DNA from: NCED01 sp035493955
Lineage (GTDB): Bacteria; Pseudomonadota; Alphaproteobacteria; Caulobacterales; Caulobacteraceae
Direction of reading: 5' to 3'
Assembly: GCA_035493955.1 (NCBI GenBank)
Contig: DATJHI010000016.1
Coordinates: forward strand, 5,789 to 69,788
DNA length: 64,000 nt
The notes beneath the pieces are model-generated. The model saw only the letters and a list, made by a program, of their open reading frames with translations. It had not been told where the DNA came from and made no database searches. The stretch's first letter is position 1; the number at the start of each line of letters is the position of its first letter. Shown here one piece after another: positions 20,270 to 28,893 of this stretch. The translations under genes and the position numbers were made by a program.

Positions 20270-21270
20270 GCATGAAGATCCGGCGCCTGGGCGCCGCCGG
20301 TCCCGCGGTCTCGGCCATCGGCCTCGGCTGCATGGGCATGTCGGGCATGTACGGCCCCGCCGACCGGGCCGAAAGCATCGCCACCATCCACGCCGCCCTC
20401 GACGCAGGGGTGACCCTGCTCGACACCGGCGACTTCTACGGCATGGGCCACAACGAGCTCCTGATCGGCGAGGCGCTGAAGGGCCGTCGCCGGGAGGATG
20501 TGGTCATCAGCGTCAAGTTCGGGGCCCAGCGCGGACCGGACGGGGCCTGGCTGGGCTACGACGCGCGGCCCCAGGCGGTGAAGACCGCCCTCGCCTACAG
20601 CCTGCAGCGGCTGGGGGTGGACCATATCGACGTCTATCGCCCGGCCCGCCTCGACCCCGCCGTGCCGATCGAGGAGACCGCCGGCGCCGTCGCCGAGCTG
20701 ATCCAGGCCGGCTATGTGCGCCATTTCGGCCTGTCGGAGGTCGGGGCCCAAACCCTCCGGCGGGCCCACGCCGTCCATCCAGTGGTCGACCTGCAGATCG
20801 AATATTCGCTGCTGTCGCGGGGGATCGAGGACGAGATCCTGCCCGCCTGCCGCGCCCTGGGCATAGGCGTCACCGCCTATGGGGTGCTGTCCCGCGGCCT
20901 GATCGGCGGCCATTGGACCCGGGAAATGCGGGCGCCGGGCGATTTTCGCCTCCACTCCCCCCGGTTCCAGGGGGAGAACCTGGAGCGCAACCTGGCCCTG
21001 GTCGAGGCCCTGCGGGGGGTCGCCGAGCTTCGCGGCCTGACCGTCGCCCAGATGGCCATCGCCTGGGTGCTGGCCCGGGCCGACGACATCGTCCCGCTGG
21101 TGGGCGCGCGCCGCCGCGACCGGCTGGCGGAGGCCCTGGGCGCGCTCGACATCCAGCTTAGCTCCGCCGACCTGGCCGCCATCGAACAGGCCGCCCCGCG
21201 GGGCGCCGCGGCGGGCGAGCGCTATGCGCCGGAGCAGATGGCCGTGCTGGACAGCGAAAAAAGGTCCTAG
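20266..21270 (+). CDS. Aldo/keto reductase with a changed catalytic His
   Basis: A protein of 334 residues in the AKR13-like branch: IGLGCMGMSGMYGP, LLDTGDFYGMGHNE (catalytic Asp and Tyr), VVISVKFGAQ (catalytic Lys). The fourth tetrad member normally lies in a YxQHR motif; here the stretch reads IDVYRPARLDPAVPIEETAG, so Ala stands where His is expected. NADPH-binding elements near the C-terminus (IAWVLARADDIVPLVGAR) look intact. Similar PAR-type relatives exist as I recall, so this may be a subfamily rather than a lesion. Translationally coupled to mazG by an ATGA overlap. Confidence 0.85.
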   Translation: MSMKIRRLGAAGPAVSAIGLGCMGMSGMYGPADRAESIATIHAALDAGVTLLDTGDFYGMGHNELLIGEALKGRRREDVVISVKFGAQRGPDGAWLGYDARPQAVKTALAYSLQRLGVDHIDVYRPARLDPAVPIEETAGAVAELIQAGYVRHFGLSEVGAQTLRRAHAVHPVVDLQIEYSLLSRGIEDEILPACRALGIGVTAYGVLSRGLIGGHWTREMRAPGDFRLHSPRFQGENLERNLALVEALRGVAELRGLTVAQMAIAWVLARADDIVPLVGARRRDRLAEALGALDIQLSSADLAAIEQAAPRGAAAGERYAPEQMAVLDSEKRS

Positions 21271-21274
21271 TCGC

Positions 21275-22645
21275 CTACTCCGCCGCCGCCTTCAGCTGCG
21301 CTTCCGGGAACAGCCGTTCGAAGCGGCCCAGGGCCTGGTCGTCCAGCCGCACGGCCAGCCGGGCGCCCCCGTCGTCTTGGTCGACGCGGTCCATCACCCG
21401 GCCGTTCTGATAGAGCCAGGCCAGCGCCCGGCCGTCGTTGATCGGCAACAGCACGTCCAGCGGCGGGGCGGTGTCGACCATGGCCGCCAAGCGCTGCAGC
21501 AAGGCCGCGCAGCCTTCGCCGGTGACCGCCGACACGGTGAGCGCCGCAGGCCCCTCCCCCGTTTCCGAGCGCCGCCGCGCGCGGGCCTCGAGCACCATGC
21601 GGTCCTCGGACGGGACCAGGTCGACCTTGTTCCAGACCTCGATCAGGCGAGCGTCAGAATCACTCGTTATATCAATCTGTTTCAGGACGGACTTAACGTC
21701 GCTGGCCTGGGCCTCGCTGTCCTCGGTGGACAGGTCGCGGACGTGCAGGATCACGTCTGCCTCCTTGACCTCCTCCAGGGTGGCGCGGAAGGCGGCGACC
21801 AGTTCGTGCGGGAGGTCGGAGATGAACCCCACGGTGTCCGACAGGATGGCCGGGCGGCCGTCGGGCAGGCCCAGCGACCGCTGGGTGGTGTCCAGGGTGG
21901 CGAACAGCATGTCCTTGGCCAGGACCCCGCCGCCGGTCAGGCGGTTGAACAGGGTCGACTTGCCGGCGTTGGTGTAGCCCACCAGGGCGATCATCGGGAA
22001 CGGGGTGCGCTTGCGGGCCGAGCGGTGCAGGGCCCGGGTGCGGCGCACCTCCTCCAATTGCAGCTTCAGTTTGACGATGCGGTCGGCGATCAGGCGGCGG
22101 TCGAGTTCGATCTGGGTTTCGCCGGGGCCGCCGGTCTTGCTCATGCCGCCGCGCTGGCGCTCCAGGTGGGTCCAGGTGCGGACGAGGCGCGAGCGCTCGT
22201 AGTCCAGCCTCGCCAGCTCGACCTGCAGCTTGCCCTCGGCGGTGCGGGCGCGGCGGGAGAAGATCTCCAGGATCAGCCCGGTGCGGTCGACCACCTTGGC
22301 GTTCCAGGCCTTCTCCAGGTTGCGCTGCTGCACCGGCGACAGGCTGTCGTCCACCACGACGAGGTCGCAGCGGAGTTCCTCGGCCAGGGCGCGGATCTCC
22401 TCCACCTTGCCCTTGCCGAACAGGGTGGCGGGCATGGGCCGGCGCACATTGGCCAGCTCGGCCCCGACCACCATCAGGTCCAGGGCCTCGGCCAGGCCGA
22501 CCGCCTCGTCCAGACGCGGCTGGGGGTCCCGCCGGGCCGACTGGTCGGCCCGGACGGGGTGGATCACCAGGGCGCGCTGAACCGGAGCGCTGCGGTCTAT
22601 GCCCCGCCCGCGGGCGGGGCCGTCCAGTTCAGGGGAATCGTTCAA
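21275..22645 (-). CDS. hflX: GTPase HflX
   Basis: A protein of 456 residues. The N-terminal nucleotide-binding HflX domain includes NVRRPMPATLFGKGKVEEI; the linker has ERQRGGMSKTGGPGETQIEL; the G domain has G1 GYTNAGKSTLFN, G3 DTVGFISDLPHELV and G4 NKVDLVP. HflX binds the 50S subunit and splits stalled or stress-hibernating ribosomes. The start is a TTG whose TGA overlaps the hfq stop, so it is probably coupled to hfq. It converges with the aldo/keto reductase gene. Confidence 0.93.
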   Translation of the reverse strand: MNDSPELDGPARGRGIDRSAPVQRALVIHPVRADQSARRDPQPRLDEAVGLAEALDLMVVGAELANVRRPMPATLFGKGKVEEIRALAEELRCDLVVVDDSLSPVQQRNLEKAWNAKVVDRTGLILEIFSRRARTAEGKLQVELARLDYERSRLVRTWTHLERQRGGMSKTGGPGETQIELDRRLIADRIVKLKLQLEEVRRTRALHRSARKRTPFPMIALVGYTNAGKSTLFNRLTGGGVLAKDMLFATLDTTQRSLGLPDGRPAILSDTVGFISDLPHELVAAFRATLEEVKEADVILHVRDLSTEDSEAQASDVKSVLKQIDITSDSDARLIEVWNKVDLVPSEDRMVLEARARRRSETGEGPAALTVSAVTGEGCAALLQRLAAMVDTAPPLDVLLPINDGRALAWLYQNGRVMDRVDQDDGGARLAVRLDDQALGRFERLFPEAQLKAAAE

Positions 22646-22899
22646 TCTTCGACGTCAGCCTCCGGGCCCGGCTCGTACAGCTGGACCGGCTGGGCGGGCA
22701 TGATGGTGGAGATGGCGTGCTTGTAGACCAACTGGCTTTGGCCGTCCCGGCGAAGCAGCACGCAGAAATTGTCGAACCAGGTCACCACCCCCTGCAGCTT
22801 GACGCCATTGACCAGGAAGATGGTCAAGGGGGTCTTGGACCGCCGCACGCTGTTCAGGAAAGTGTCCTGCAGATTCTGTTTCTTATCGTTGGTCGTCAT
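22642..22899 (-). CDS. hfq: RNA chaperone Hfq
   Basis: A protein of 85 residues. The Sm1 motif is in KTPLTIFLVNGVKLQGVVTW and FDNFCVLLRRDG; the Sm2 motif is YKHAISTIMP. N-terminal NLQDTFLNSVRR gives the proximal-face residues. Hfq forms a hexameric ring that joins small RNAs to mRNAs. The C-terminal tail is short and acidic (ending EADVED). hflX follows in a TTGA overlap. The ATG at 22899 is preferred; a longer frame adds 27 residues without Hfq similarity. Confidence 0.97.
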   Translation of the reverse strand: MTTNDKKQNLQDTFLNSVRRSKTPLTIFLVNGVKLQGVVTWFDNFCVLLRRDGQSQLVYKHAISTIMPAQPVQLYEPGPEADVED

Positions 22900-22993
22900 C
22901 GGTCTCACCTCTAATTCGGAGGGCCAATACGCCCTCCACACACAGCCACGACTCTTAGGCCCGGCCGTGGAACCGGGCAACGCGCAAGCCGCC

Positions 22994-23857
22994 TTAACGG
23001 GCGTCTTTGCGCGCTTGGGCCAGATATAGGGAGCGCAGGCGGGTCGCGACAGGACCGGGGCGCCCGGTCCCTACCGAAACCCCGTCGATCGTCACGATCG
23101 GGGTCACGAATGCCGAGGCGGAGGTCAGAAAAGCCTCCGACGCGGCCTTCGCCTCCTCCACGGTGAAGGGTTGTTCCAGCACCGGGATCTGCAGCTCGGC
23201 GGCCAGGACGGCCAGGCCCTTGCGGGTCACGCCGCGCAGGATGTTCGCGCCGGTGTCGCGGGTGCGCAGGCGGCCCTGGGCGTCGACGATCCAGGCGTTG
23301 GTCGAGGAGCCTTCGGTGACATGGCCGCCCGCGTCCACGAACCAGGCCTCGTAGGCGCCGGCCTCCTTGGCCGCCTGTTTAGCCAGGGCGTTGGGCAGCA
23401 GACCCACGGTCTTGATGTCGCAGCGTCCCCAGCGGATGTCGGGCCGGGTGATCACCGCCACCCCCTTGGCGGACTTCGCCTCCTCGGCGGCGAAGTCGAT
23501 CGCGCGGGCGGTGACGACGACGGTGGGCGGGGTCCCGGCCTTGGGGAAGGCGTGGTCGCGGCGGGCCGCGCCGCGGGTGACCTGCAGGTAGACCAGGCCG
23601 TCGCGCACGCGGTTGCGCCGCACGGTCTCACGCAGCACCTGGTCGAGGGCGGCCGGGCTCATCGGTTCGGGGATGCGAAGCTCGCTTAGGGACCGGGCCA
23701 GCCGCTCGGCGTGGCCGGCGTGGTCGGCCAGTTTGCCGCCAAGCACCGCCCAGACCTCATAGATCCCGTCGGCGAACTGGAAGCCGCGATCCTCGATCGA
23801 CACCCCGGCGTGGTTGAGCGGCAGGAATCGGCCGTTGACATAGGCGACGCGCGACAA
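22994..23857 (-). CDS. dat: D-amino-acid transaminase (class IV aminotransferase)
   Basis: A protein of 287 residues of fold-type IV PLP enzymes: VAYVNGRFLPLNHAGVSIED and RGFQFADGIYEVW (the F/YxxGxYE motif of D-alanine transaminase), catalytic Lys in WGRCDIKTVGLLPNALAKQA, and EGSSTNAWIVD. It likely makes D-Ala and D-Glu from L-amino-donor pairs for peptidoglycan. The likely start is a TTG after CAGGAG. Its place between ntrX and hfq is the standard alphaproteobacterial order. Confidence 0.85.
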   Translation of the reverse strand: MSRVAYVNGRFLPLNHAGVSIEDRGFQFADGIYEVWAVLGGKLADHAGHAERLARSLSELRIPEPMSPAALDQVLRETVRRNRVRDGLVYLQVTRGAARRDHAFPKAGTPPTVVVTARAIDFAAEEAKSAKGVAVITRPDIRWGRCDIKTVGLLPNALAKQAAKEAGAYEAWFVDAGGHVTEGSSTNAWIVDAQGRLRTRDTGANILRGVTRKGLAVLAAELQIPVLEQPFTVEEAKAASEAFLTSASAFVTPIVTIDGVSVGTGRPGPVATRLRSLYLAQARKDAR

Positions 23858-23906
23858 GGAAGGGCTCCTGTTATCAAATCCGAAGACGGCCGGAGGAGTC
23901 GCTTTG

Positions 23907-25301
23907 CTACTCCTCCCCCTCCTCTTCCGCGCCGCGCAGCGGCGCCACGCCGAGGGACTTCAGCTTCCTATGAAGCGCCGACCGCTCCATGCCGATGAAG
24001 GTGGCGGTGCGGGAGATGTTGCCGCCGAAGCGCAGGATCTGGGCGGCCAGATATTCGCGCTCGAACACTTCGCGGGCGTCGCGCAAAGGCAGGGCGATGA
24101 TCCGTTCGGCTCCCACCGCCCCCGCCGCCCCGGCAGAAGCCACCTCGGCCGGCAACATCTCGGCGGTGATCACGTCGGAGGGATCGCCGGCGGCCAGGAT
24201 CAGCAGCCGCTCGACGTTGTTGCGCAGCTGGCGGACGTTGCCCGGCCAGTCGTGGACCTGCAGGGTCGCCACCGCGTCCTCCCCCAGCATGCGCTTGGGC
24301 AGGCCCGTGGCCTCGGAGATGCGGTCGATGAAATAGGTCACCAGCTCCGCGATGTCCTCGCGCCTCTCCGACAATCCGGGCACCCGCACCGGCACCACGT
24401 TCAGCCGGTGGAACAGGTCCTCGCGGAACCGCCCGGCGACGATCTCGTCGCGTAGCTCCTTGGAGGTCGAGGAGATCACCCGCACGTCGACCTGGACGTC
24501 CTGGTCCCCGCCCACCCGCCGGAAGCGCTGCTCGACCAGGACGCGCAGGATGCGGCTCTGGGTCTCGCGCGGCATGTCCCCCACTTCGTCGAGGTAGAGG
24601 GTGCCGGCGTGGGCGCGTTCGAACACGCCGATCTTCTTGGGCCCGCCAGCGTCCCCCTCCTCGCCGAACAGCTCCAGGTCCATGCGCTCGGGCGTCATGC
24701 CCGCCGCGCTCAGGCCGACAAACTCCCCGCGGGCGCGGGTCGAGGCCTCGTGGATCAGCCGCGCGACCAGCTCCTTGCCCGAACCGGGCGGACCGGCGAT
24801 CAGCACCCGGCTGTTGGTCGGGGCGATCTTGGCGATCAGGGCCCGCAGGGCCTGGGCCGCCGCCGACCGGCCGATCAGCCCGTCCGGGGCCATGGTCTGG
24901 GCCCTGAGGCGCCGGTTCTCGCGGCGCAGGGTCGCCGCCTCCAGGGCGCGCTCGACCACCAGCAGCAGGCGGTCGGACTTGAACGGCTTCTCCAGGAAGT
25001 CGTAGGCGCCGCGCTTGATGGCGCTGACCGCGGTTTCGATGTTGCCGTGGCCGGAGATCATCACCACCGGCATCTCGGGGTCGACGGTCTTGACCAGGTC
25101 CAACAGCTCCAACCCGTCCAGCCCGCCCCCCTGCATCCAGATGTCCTGGATCAACAGGGACGGCCGACGGGCGCGGATGGCGGCCAGGGCCTCGTCGGAA
25201 TCGCAGGCGGTGCGGACGGCGTAGCCCTCGTCCTCCAGGATTCCGGCCACCAGGTCGCGGATGTCGGCTTCGTCGTCGACGACCAGTACGTCCTGCTTCA
25301 T
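23907..25301 (-). CDS. ntrX: Response regulator NtrX (AAA+ activator-like)
   Basis: A protein of 464 residues: receiver (VLVVDDEADIRDLVAGIL; phospho-Asp in LLIQDIWMQGG; Lys in FLEKPF), AAA+ domain with Walker A GPPGSGKELVARLIHE and Walker B LYLDEVGDMP, and a C-terminal Fis-type helix-turn-helix (ISRTATFIGMERSALHRKLK). The sigma-54-contacting GAFTGA loop is absent; the equivalent stretch reads EEGDAGGPKKIGVFE. This is known for alphaproteobacterial NtrX, which acts in part as a sigma-70 regulator or repressor. It overlaps ntrY (ATGA) and controls nitrogen, redox and envelope genes in relatives. Confidence 0.92.
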   Translation of the reverse strand: MKQDVLVVDDEADIRDLVAGILEDEGYAVRTACDSDEALAAIRARRPSLLIQDIWMQGGGLDGLELLDLVKTVDPEMPVVMISGHGNIETAVSAIKRGAYDFLEKPFKSDRLLLVVERALEAATLRRENRRLRAQTMAPDGLIGRSAAAQALRALIAKIAPTNSRVLIAGPPGSGKELVARLIHEASTRARGEFVGLSAAGMTPERMDLELFGEEGDAGGPKKIGVFERAHAGTLYLDEVGDMPRETQSRILRVLVEQRFRRVGGDQDVQVDVRVISSTSKELRDEIVAGRFREDLFHRLNVVPVRVPGLSERREDIAELVTYFIDRISEATGLPKRMLGEDAVATLQVHDWPGNVRQLRNNVERLLILAAGDPSDVITAEMLPAEVASAGAAGAVGAERIIALPLRDAREVFEREYLAAQILRFGGNISRTATFIGMERSALHRKLKSLGVAPLRGAEEEGEE

Positions 25302-27538
25302 GCGGCGGCTCCGGCGATGGTCGAAGGCGCGATCAGGCGCCGGGCCCCGTCACGGGGAAAACGCAGCACGGCCTTGGCTCCGGGAAGATCGGCGGCGTCG
25401 GTGAGGATCAGTTCGCCGCCGTGTTCCTCCAGGATGCGCTTGACGATGGCGAGACCGAGGCCGGTCCCCTTCTCACGGGTGGTCACATAGGGCTCCGTTA
25501 GGCGGTCGCGGTCCTTGGCGGGAAGGCCCACGCCATTGTCCTCGACCTCGATGATCAGGGCGTCCGCGTCCAGCACCAGCCGCACGCCGATGCGGCCCTG
25601 AAGGGCTGGTTCCGCCTGGTGGCGGGCGGCGACCGCCTCGCCGGCGTTCTTAAGTACATTGGTCAGGGCCTGGCCCACCATCCGCCCGTCGCAGAGCAGG
25701 GGCGCGGCGCCGCCGGGCTCGTCCAGGGTCACGGCGACGTCGGGATAGGCCACCCGCTGGGCGAACACCGCCTGGCGCAACAGTTCGGCGGCGTCCTCCT
25801 GAGCGAACTTGGGCGACGGCATGCGGGCGAAGGCGGAGAACTCGTCGACCATGCGGCCGATGTCGCCCACCTGACGCACGATGGTGTCGGTGCAGCGGTC
25901 GAAGGTCTCCAGGTCGTGGGTGATGTCGCCGCGGTACTTGCGCCGGATCCGTTCGGCCGAGAGCTGGATCGGGGTGAGCGGGTTCTTGATTTCGTGGGCG
26001 ATGCGCCGGGCCACGTCGCGCCAGGCGGCGTTGCGCTGGGCGGCGACCAGCCGGGTTATGTCGTCGAAGGTCAGGACCAGCCCCCCGTCCGAGCGCAGCG
26101 ACGCCCGCACCCTGAGGCGCCGGGCCTCGGCGCGACGGGTCAGGTCGATCTCCGCCTCGGCGTCGGGCCCCAGGGCGCCGGCCCGGTCGGCCACCTCCTG
26201 CAGTTCCGGCGCGACCTCGGCCAGGGGGCGTCCCTGCGCCTCGCCCTCCTTCAACCCGAGCAGGGTCAGGGCGCCGGCGTTGATGGCCGAAACGCGGCCC
26301 GAGGCGTCCAGTCCCACCACCCCGGCGCTCACCCCCGACAGCACCGCCTCGATGAAGCGGCGGCGGGATTCGGCCTCGACGCTGGCGGTCTTCAGCGCCG
26401 CCTGCTGGGACTGCAGGTCGCTGGTCATGCGGTTGAAGGCGCGCGACAGCACCGCGATCTCCTCGGCGTCGGTGTCGCTGGCCACCCGCGCGGTCAGGTC
26501 GCCCGAGGCCACCTGGTCGGCGGCCTTGACCAGCCGCGCCACCGGTCCGGCGATCTGGGTCGCGGCCGACGCCCCCACCCACACCGCCCCGACCAGGACC
26601 AGCAGGGCGGTCGAGATATAGGCCAGGACGAAGATCGCCTGGATCCGCGCCCGGCTGGCGTCGGCCTCCCGATAGGCCACCACCGCCCGCTCGGAATTGC
26701 GCAACTGGTTCATGATCCCGGCCCCGATAGGCCGGACCACATAGAGGTAGGCGTCCGGGTAGGCGCCGAGCCGGTAGACCGCCCGGCCCATGTCGTGCTC
26801 GTCGAAGGCGACCGAGACCTCGCGGGCGGCGGTGCCCAGGGTCTGGGGCGAGGGCGCCAGGTAGTCGGGGGCGTCGACCGCCTCGGCCCGGGCCAGGACC
26901 CGGCCGTCGCCATCGATGACGTAGACCGCAGAAAAGGTACGGGCTGCAGCTTGTTGCGCCAGGAAGTTCGAGTAGATGATCCGGCTGTCCTGGAAGGCGG
27001 GCGCCGCGCGGTTCAGGTCGGCGGCCATCGGCCCGACCTGGCTCTGGATGTAGGAGGTCTGTTCGTCGACGTAGGACTTGGCCACGGTGGCGGCGTTCTC
27101 CACCACCGTGTGGACGCGCTGGCTGAACCACTCCTCGACGCCGCGGGTGACCAGCACGCCGAAGAAAAGGGCCACCACCACGGCCGGGGCCACGGCGGCC
27201 ACGGCGAACAGGCCGACGAAGCGGCGATGCAGGCGAACCCCGGCGTCGCCCATGCCGGGGCTGAACAGCTGGAGGATGCGCCAACCGACTGTGGCCGCCA
27301 GTCCCAGGATCAGCAGCAGGTTGAGCCCGAGCACCACCAGCAGGATCTGGCTCGACCGCGTGGGAGAGCCGGCCACGGGGGCGGCGGTGGCCAGGGCGAT
27401 GGAGACGGCGGTGACCGCGGCGGCCAGCACCAGGCCGGCGATCGGCGCATAATAGCCCACTCCGCGCCGCCGACGCTCGAGAGCGGCCGGGCCGTCGGGG
27501 TTGCGTGGGAGGGCGGTCGCTGCCGAGGCCTCGATCAT
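25298..27538 (-). CDS. ntrY: Sensor histidine kinase NtrY
   Basis: A protein of about 746 residues. The N-terminus has several membrane helices (about 30-160), then a periplasmic sensor region, a further helix near 330, a HAMP domain (ATQIAGPVARLVKAADQVAS), a PAS domain, the HisKA box RRIAHEIKNPLTPIQLSAER and a HATPase with NVLKNAGEAV and GTGLGLAIVKRIL. It phosphorylates NtrX. The ATG at 27538 is chosen because it starts the first membrane helix region; a longer frame to 27607 has no RBS support. The usual upstream partners ntrB and ntrC are not here; algH is next instead. Confidence 0.9.
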   Translation of the reverse strand: MIEASAATALPRNPDGPAALERRRRGVGYYAPIAGLVLAAAVTAVSIALATAAPVAGSPTRSSQILLVVLGLNLLLILGLAATVGWRILQLFSPGMGDAGVRLHRRFVGLFAVAAVAPAVVVALFFGVLVTRGVEEWFSQRVHTVVENAATVAKSYVDEQTSYIQSQVGPMAADLNRAAPAFQDSRIIYSNFLAQQAAARTFSAVYVIDGDGRVLARAEAVDAPDYLAPSPQTLGTAAREVSVAFDEHDMGRAVYRLGAYPDAYLYVVRPIGAGIMNQLRNSERAVVAYREADASRARIQAIFVLAYISTALLVLVGAVWVGASAATQIAGPVARLVKAADQVASGDLTARVASDTDAEEIAVLSRAFNRMTSDLQSQQAALKTASVEAESRRRFIEAVLSGVSAGVVGLDASGRVSAINAGALTLLGLKEGEAQGRPLAEVAPELQEVADRAGALGPDAEAEIDLTRRAEARRLRVRASLRSDGGLVLTFDDITRLVAAQRNAAWRDVARRIAHEIKNPLTPIQLSAERIRRKYRGDITHDLETFDRCTDTIVRQVGDIGRMVDEFSAFARMPSPKFAQEDAAELLRQAVFAQRVAYPDVAVTLDEPGGAAPLLCDGRMVGQALTNVLKNAGEAVAARHQAEPALQGRIGVRLVLDADALIIEVEDNGVGLPAKDRDRLTEPYVTTREKGTGLGLAIVKRILEEHGGELILTDAADLPGAKAVLRFPRDGARRLIAPSTIAGAAA

Positions 27539-27628
27539 CCGGCCCAAGGTACGGGCCCCTGAGCCTTCATGGCAACAGGATTGTCGCTTTTTTGCTGCAG
27601 CGGTCAAAAAGCGCGCGTTTAAGCGCCG

Positions 27629-28234
27629 TCAGGCCCTGCCGCTCTGCCCCGACAATTGGCCGGCGCTGACGCCGATCTTGGCCAGGGCCCGTTCCCACTT
27701 GGTGTCATGGTCGGCGTCGAAGATCAGGGCCTCGTCCGGATCGCAGGTCAGCCAGACGTTCTCCTTGATCTCGCGCTCCAACTGGCCCGGGCTCCATCCG
27801 GCGCAGCCCAGGGCCAGGACGGCGCAGCGGGGGCTCTGGTCCGGGTCGGCGATGGCCTCCAGCACCTCGCGGGTGGCGGTCAGCGACAGCCCCTCCGCCA
27901 CCGACAGGGTCGATTGGGGGGCGTTGAAGTCGTTCGTGTGCAGGACGAAGCCGCGCTCGCGCTCCACCGGTCCGCCCGACAGGACCGGGCGCCTGGGCAG
28001 TTCGATGCGGGCGTCGACCCCCAGACGGTCCAGAAGCTCGGACAGGGTCAATCCCTCCATCGGCCGGTTCACCGCTATGCCCATGGCGTGCTCGGAGGAG
28101 TGGGCGCACATCAGGATCACCGCGCGCTCGAAGCGTGGGTCTTCGATGCCGGGCATGGCGATCAACAGGCGGCCGGTGAGGAAGTCGCCGCCGTCGTCTT
28201 CGCCGGGCCACGGGTCGTTTGGGTCGGCGCTCAT
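27629..28234 (-). CDS. YqgE/AlgH family protein
   Basis: A protein of 201 residues of the UPF0301 family: FLTGRLLIAMPGIEDPRFER, VILMCAHSSEHAMGIAVNRP, LSGGPVERERGFVLHT and LALGCAGWSPGQLEREIKEN. The fold is known and the function is not (in Pseudomonas it affects alginate gene expression). It lies about 90 bp upstream of ntrY on the same strand and could share transcripts with ntrYX. Confidence 0.88.
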   Translation of the reverse strand: MSADPNDPWPGEDDGGDFLTGRLLIAMPGIEDPRFERAVILMCAHSSEHAMGIAVNRPMEGLTLSELLDRLGVDARIELPRRPVLSGGPVERERGFVLHTNDFNAPQSTLSVAEGLSLTATREVLEAIADPDQSPRCAVLALGCAGWSPGQLEREIKENVWLTCDPDEALIFDADHDTKWERALAKIGVSAGQLSGQSGRA

Positions 28235-28353
28235 GGACCGACAATTGACGTTGCCGCAGCGGCTGGCAAGGGCGGAAAACCCGCCAACGATCGCTTGCGC
28301 CCAGGCCCGCGTCGCCCTTATCTGGCCGCCTCGACCTTCAGGAGACCAAGGCT

Positions 28354-28836
28354 ATGACCATCAAAGTCGGCGACCGCCTGCCCGCGGCCACGTTCAAGAC
28401 CATGGGTGAAAGCGGACCCGAGCCCGTGGATTCCGAAGCCTTCTTCAAGGGCCGCCGCGTCGCCCTGTTCGCCGTGCCGGGCGCCTTCACCCCCACCTGC
28501 TCGGCCAAGCACCTTCCCGGTTTCCGCGACCAGGCCGACGCCATCAAGGCCAAGGGCATCGACGCCATCGCCTGCGTTTCGGTCAACGATGTCTTCGTCA
28601 TGGGCGCCTGGGCCAAGGACCAGGGCGTGGCCGGCAAGGTCACTCTGCTGGCCGACGGCAACGGCGACTTCACCAGGGCCGTCGGCCTGGAGATGGACGG
28701 CAGCAAGTTCGGCATGGGCGGGCGTTCGCAGCGCTATTCCATGGTCGTCAACGACGGCGTGGTCGAGAGCCTCAACGTCGAAGCCCCCGGCCAATTCGAA
28801 GTCTCGACCGCCGAACACCTGCTGGCCTCGCTGTAG
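28354..28836 (+). CDS. Peroxiredoxin (Prx5/AhpE-like, redoxin family)
   Basis: A protein of 160 residues. The peroxidatic Cys is in VPGAFTPTCSAKHLPGF near residue 49, the classic Prx5 sequence. It has IACVSVNDVFVMGAW and GGRSQRYSMVVNDGVV, the latter being the substrate-loop Arg. It reduces hydrogen peroxide and organic peroxides, using thioredoxin or glutaredoxin as donor. ATG after AGGAGACC. It converges with comEC across a strong hairpin. Confidence 0.92.
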   Translation: MTIKVGDRLPAATFKTMGESGPEPVDSEAFFKGRRVALFAVPGAFTPTCSAKHLPGFRDQADAIKAKGIDAIACVSVNDVFVMGAWAKDQGVAGKVTLLADGNGDFTRAVGLEMDGSKFGMGGRSQRYSMVVNDGVVESLNVEAPGQFEVSTAEHLLASL

Positions 28837-28847
28837 CCTCCACAGTC

Positions 28848-28882
28848 GTCCTCGGGCCGAGCCAAGGCAGAAGCCCGAGGAC
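28848..28882. terminator. Convergent-gene hairpin between the peroxiredoxin gene and comEC
   Basis: GTCCTCGGGC and GCCCGAGGAC form a perfect 10-bp stem with a 15-nt loop, lying 12 bp after one stop and 12 bp before the other. Probably a bidirectional terminator; T-runs are weak on both strands. Confidence 0.55.
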
Positions 28883-28893
28883 CACGATCCGGC

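Noticed and set aside
25619..27562. Plus-strand frame opposite ntrY
   Set aside because: Antisense GC shadow without recognisable motif.
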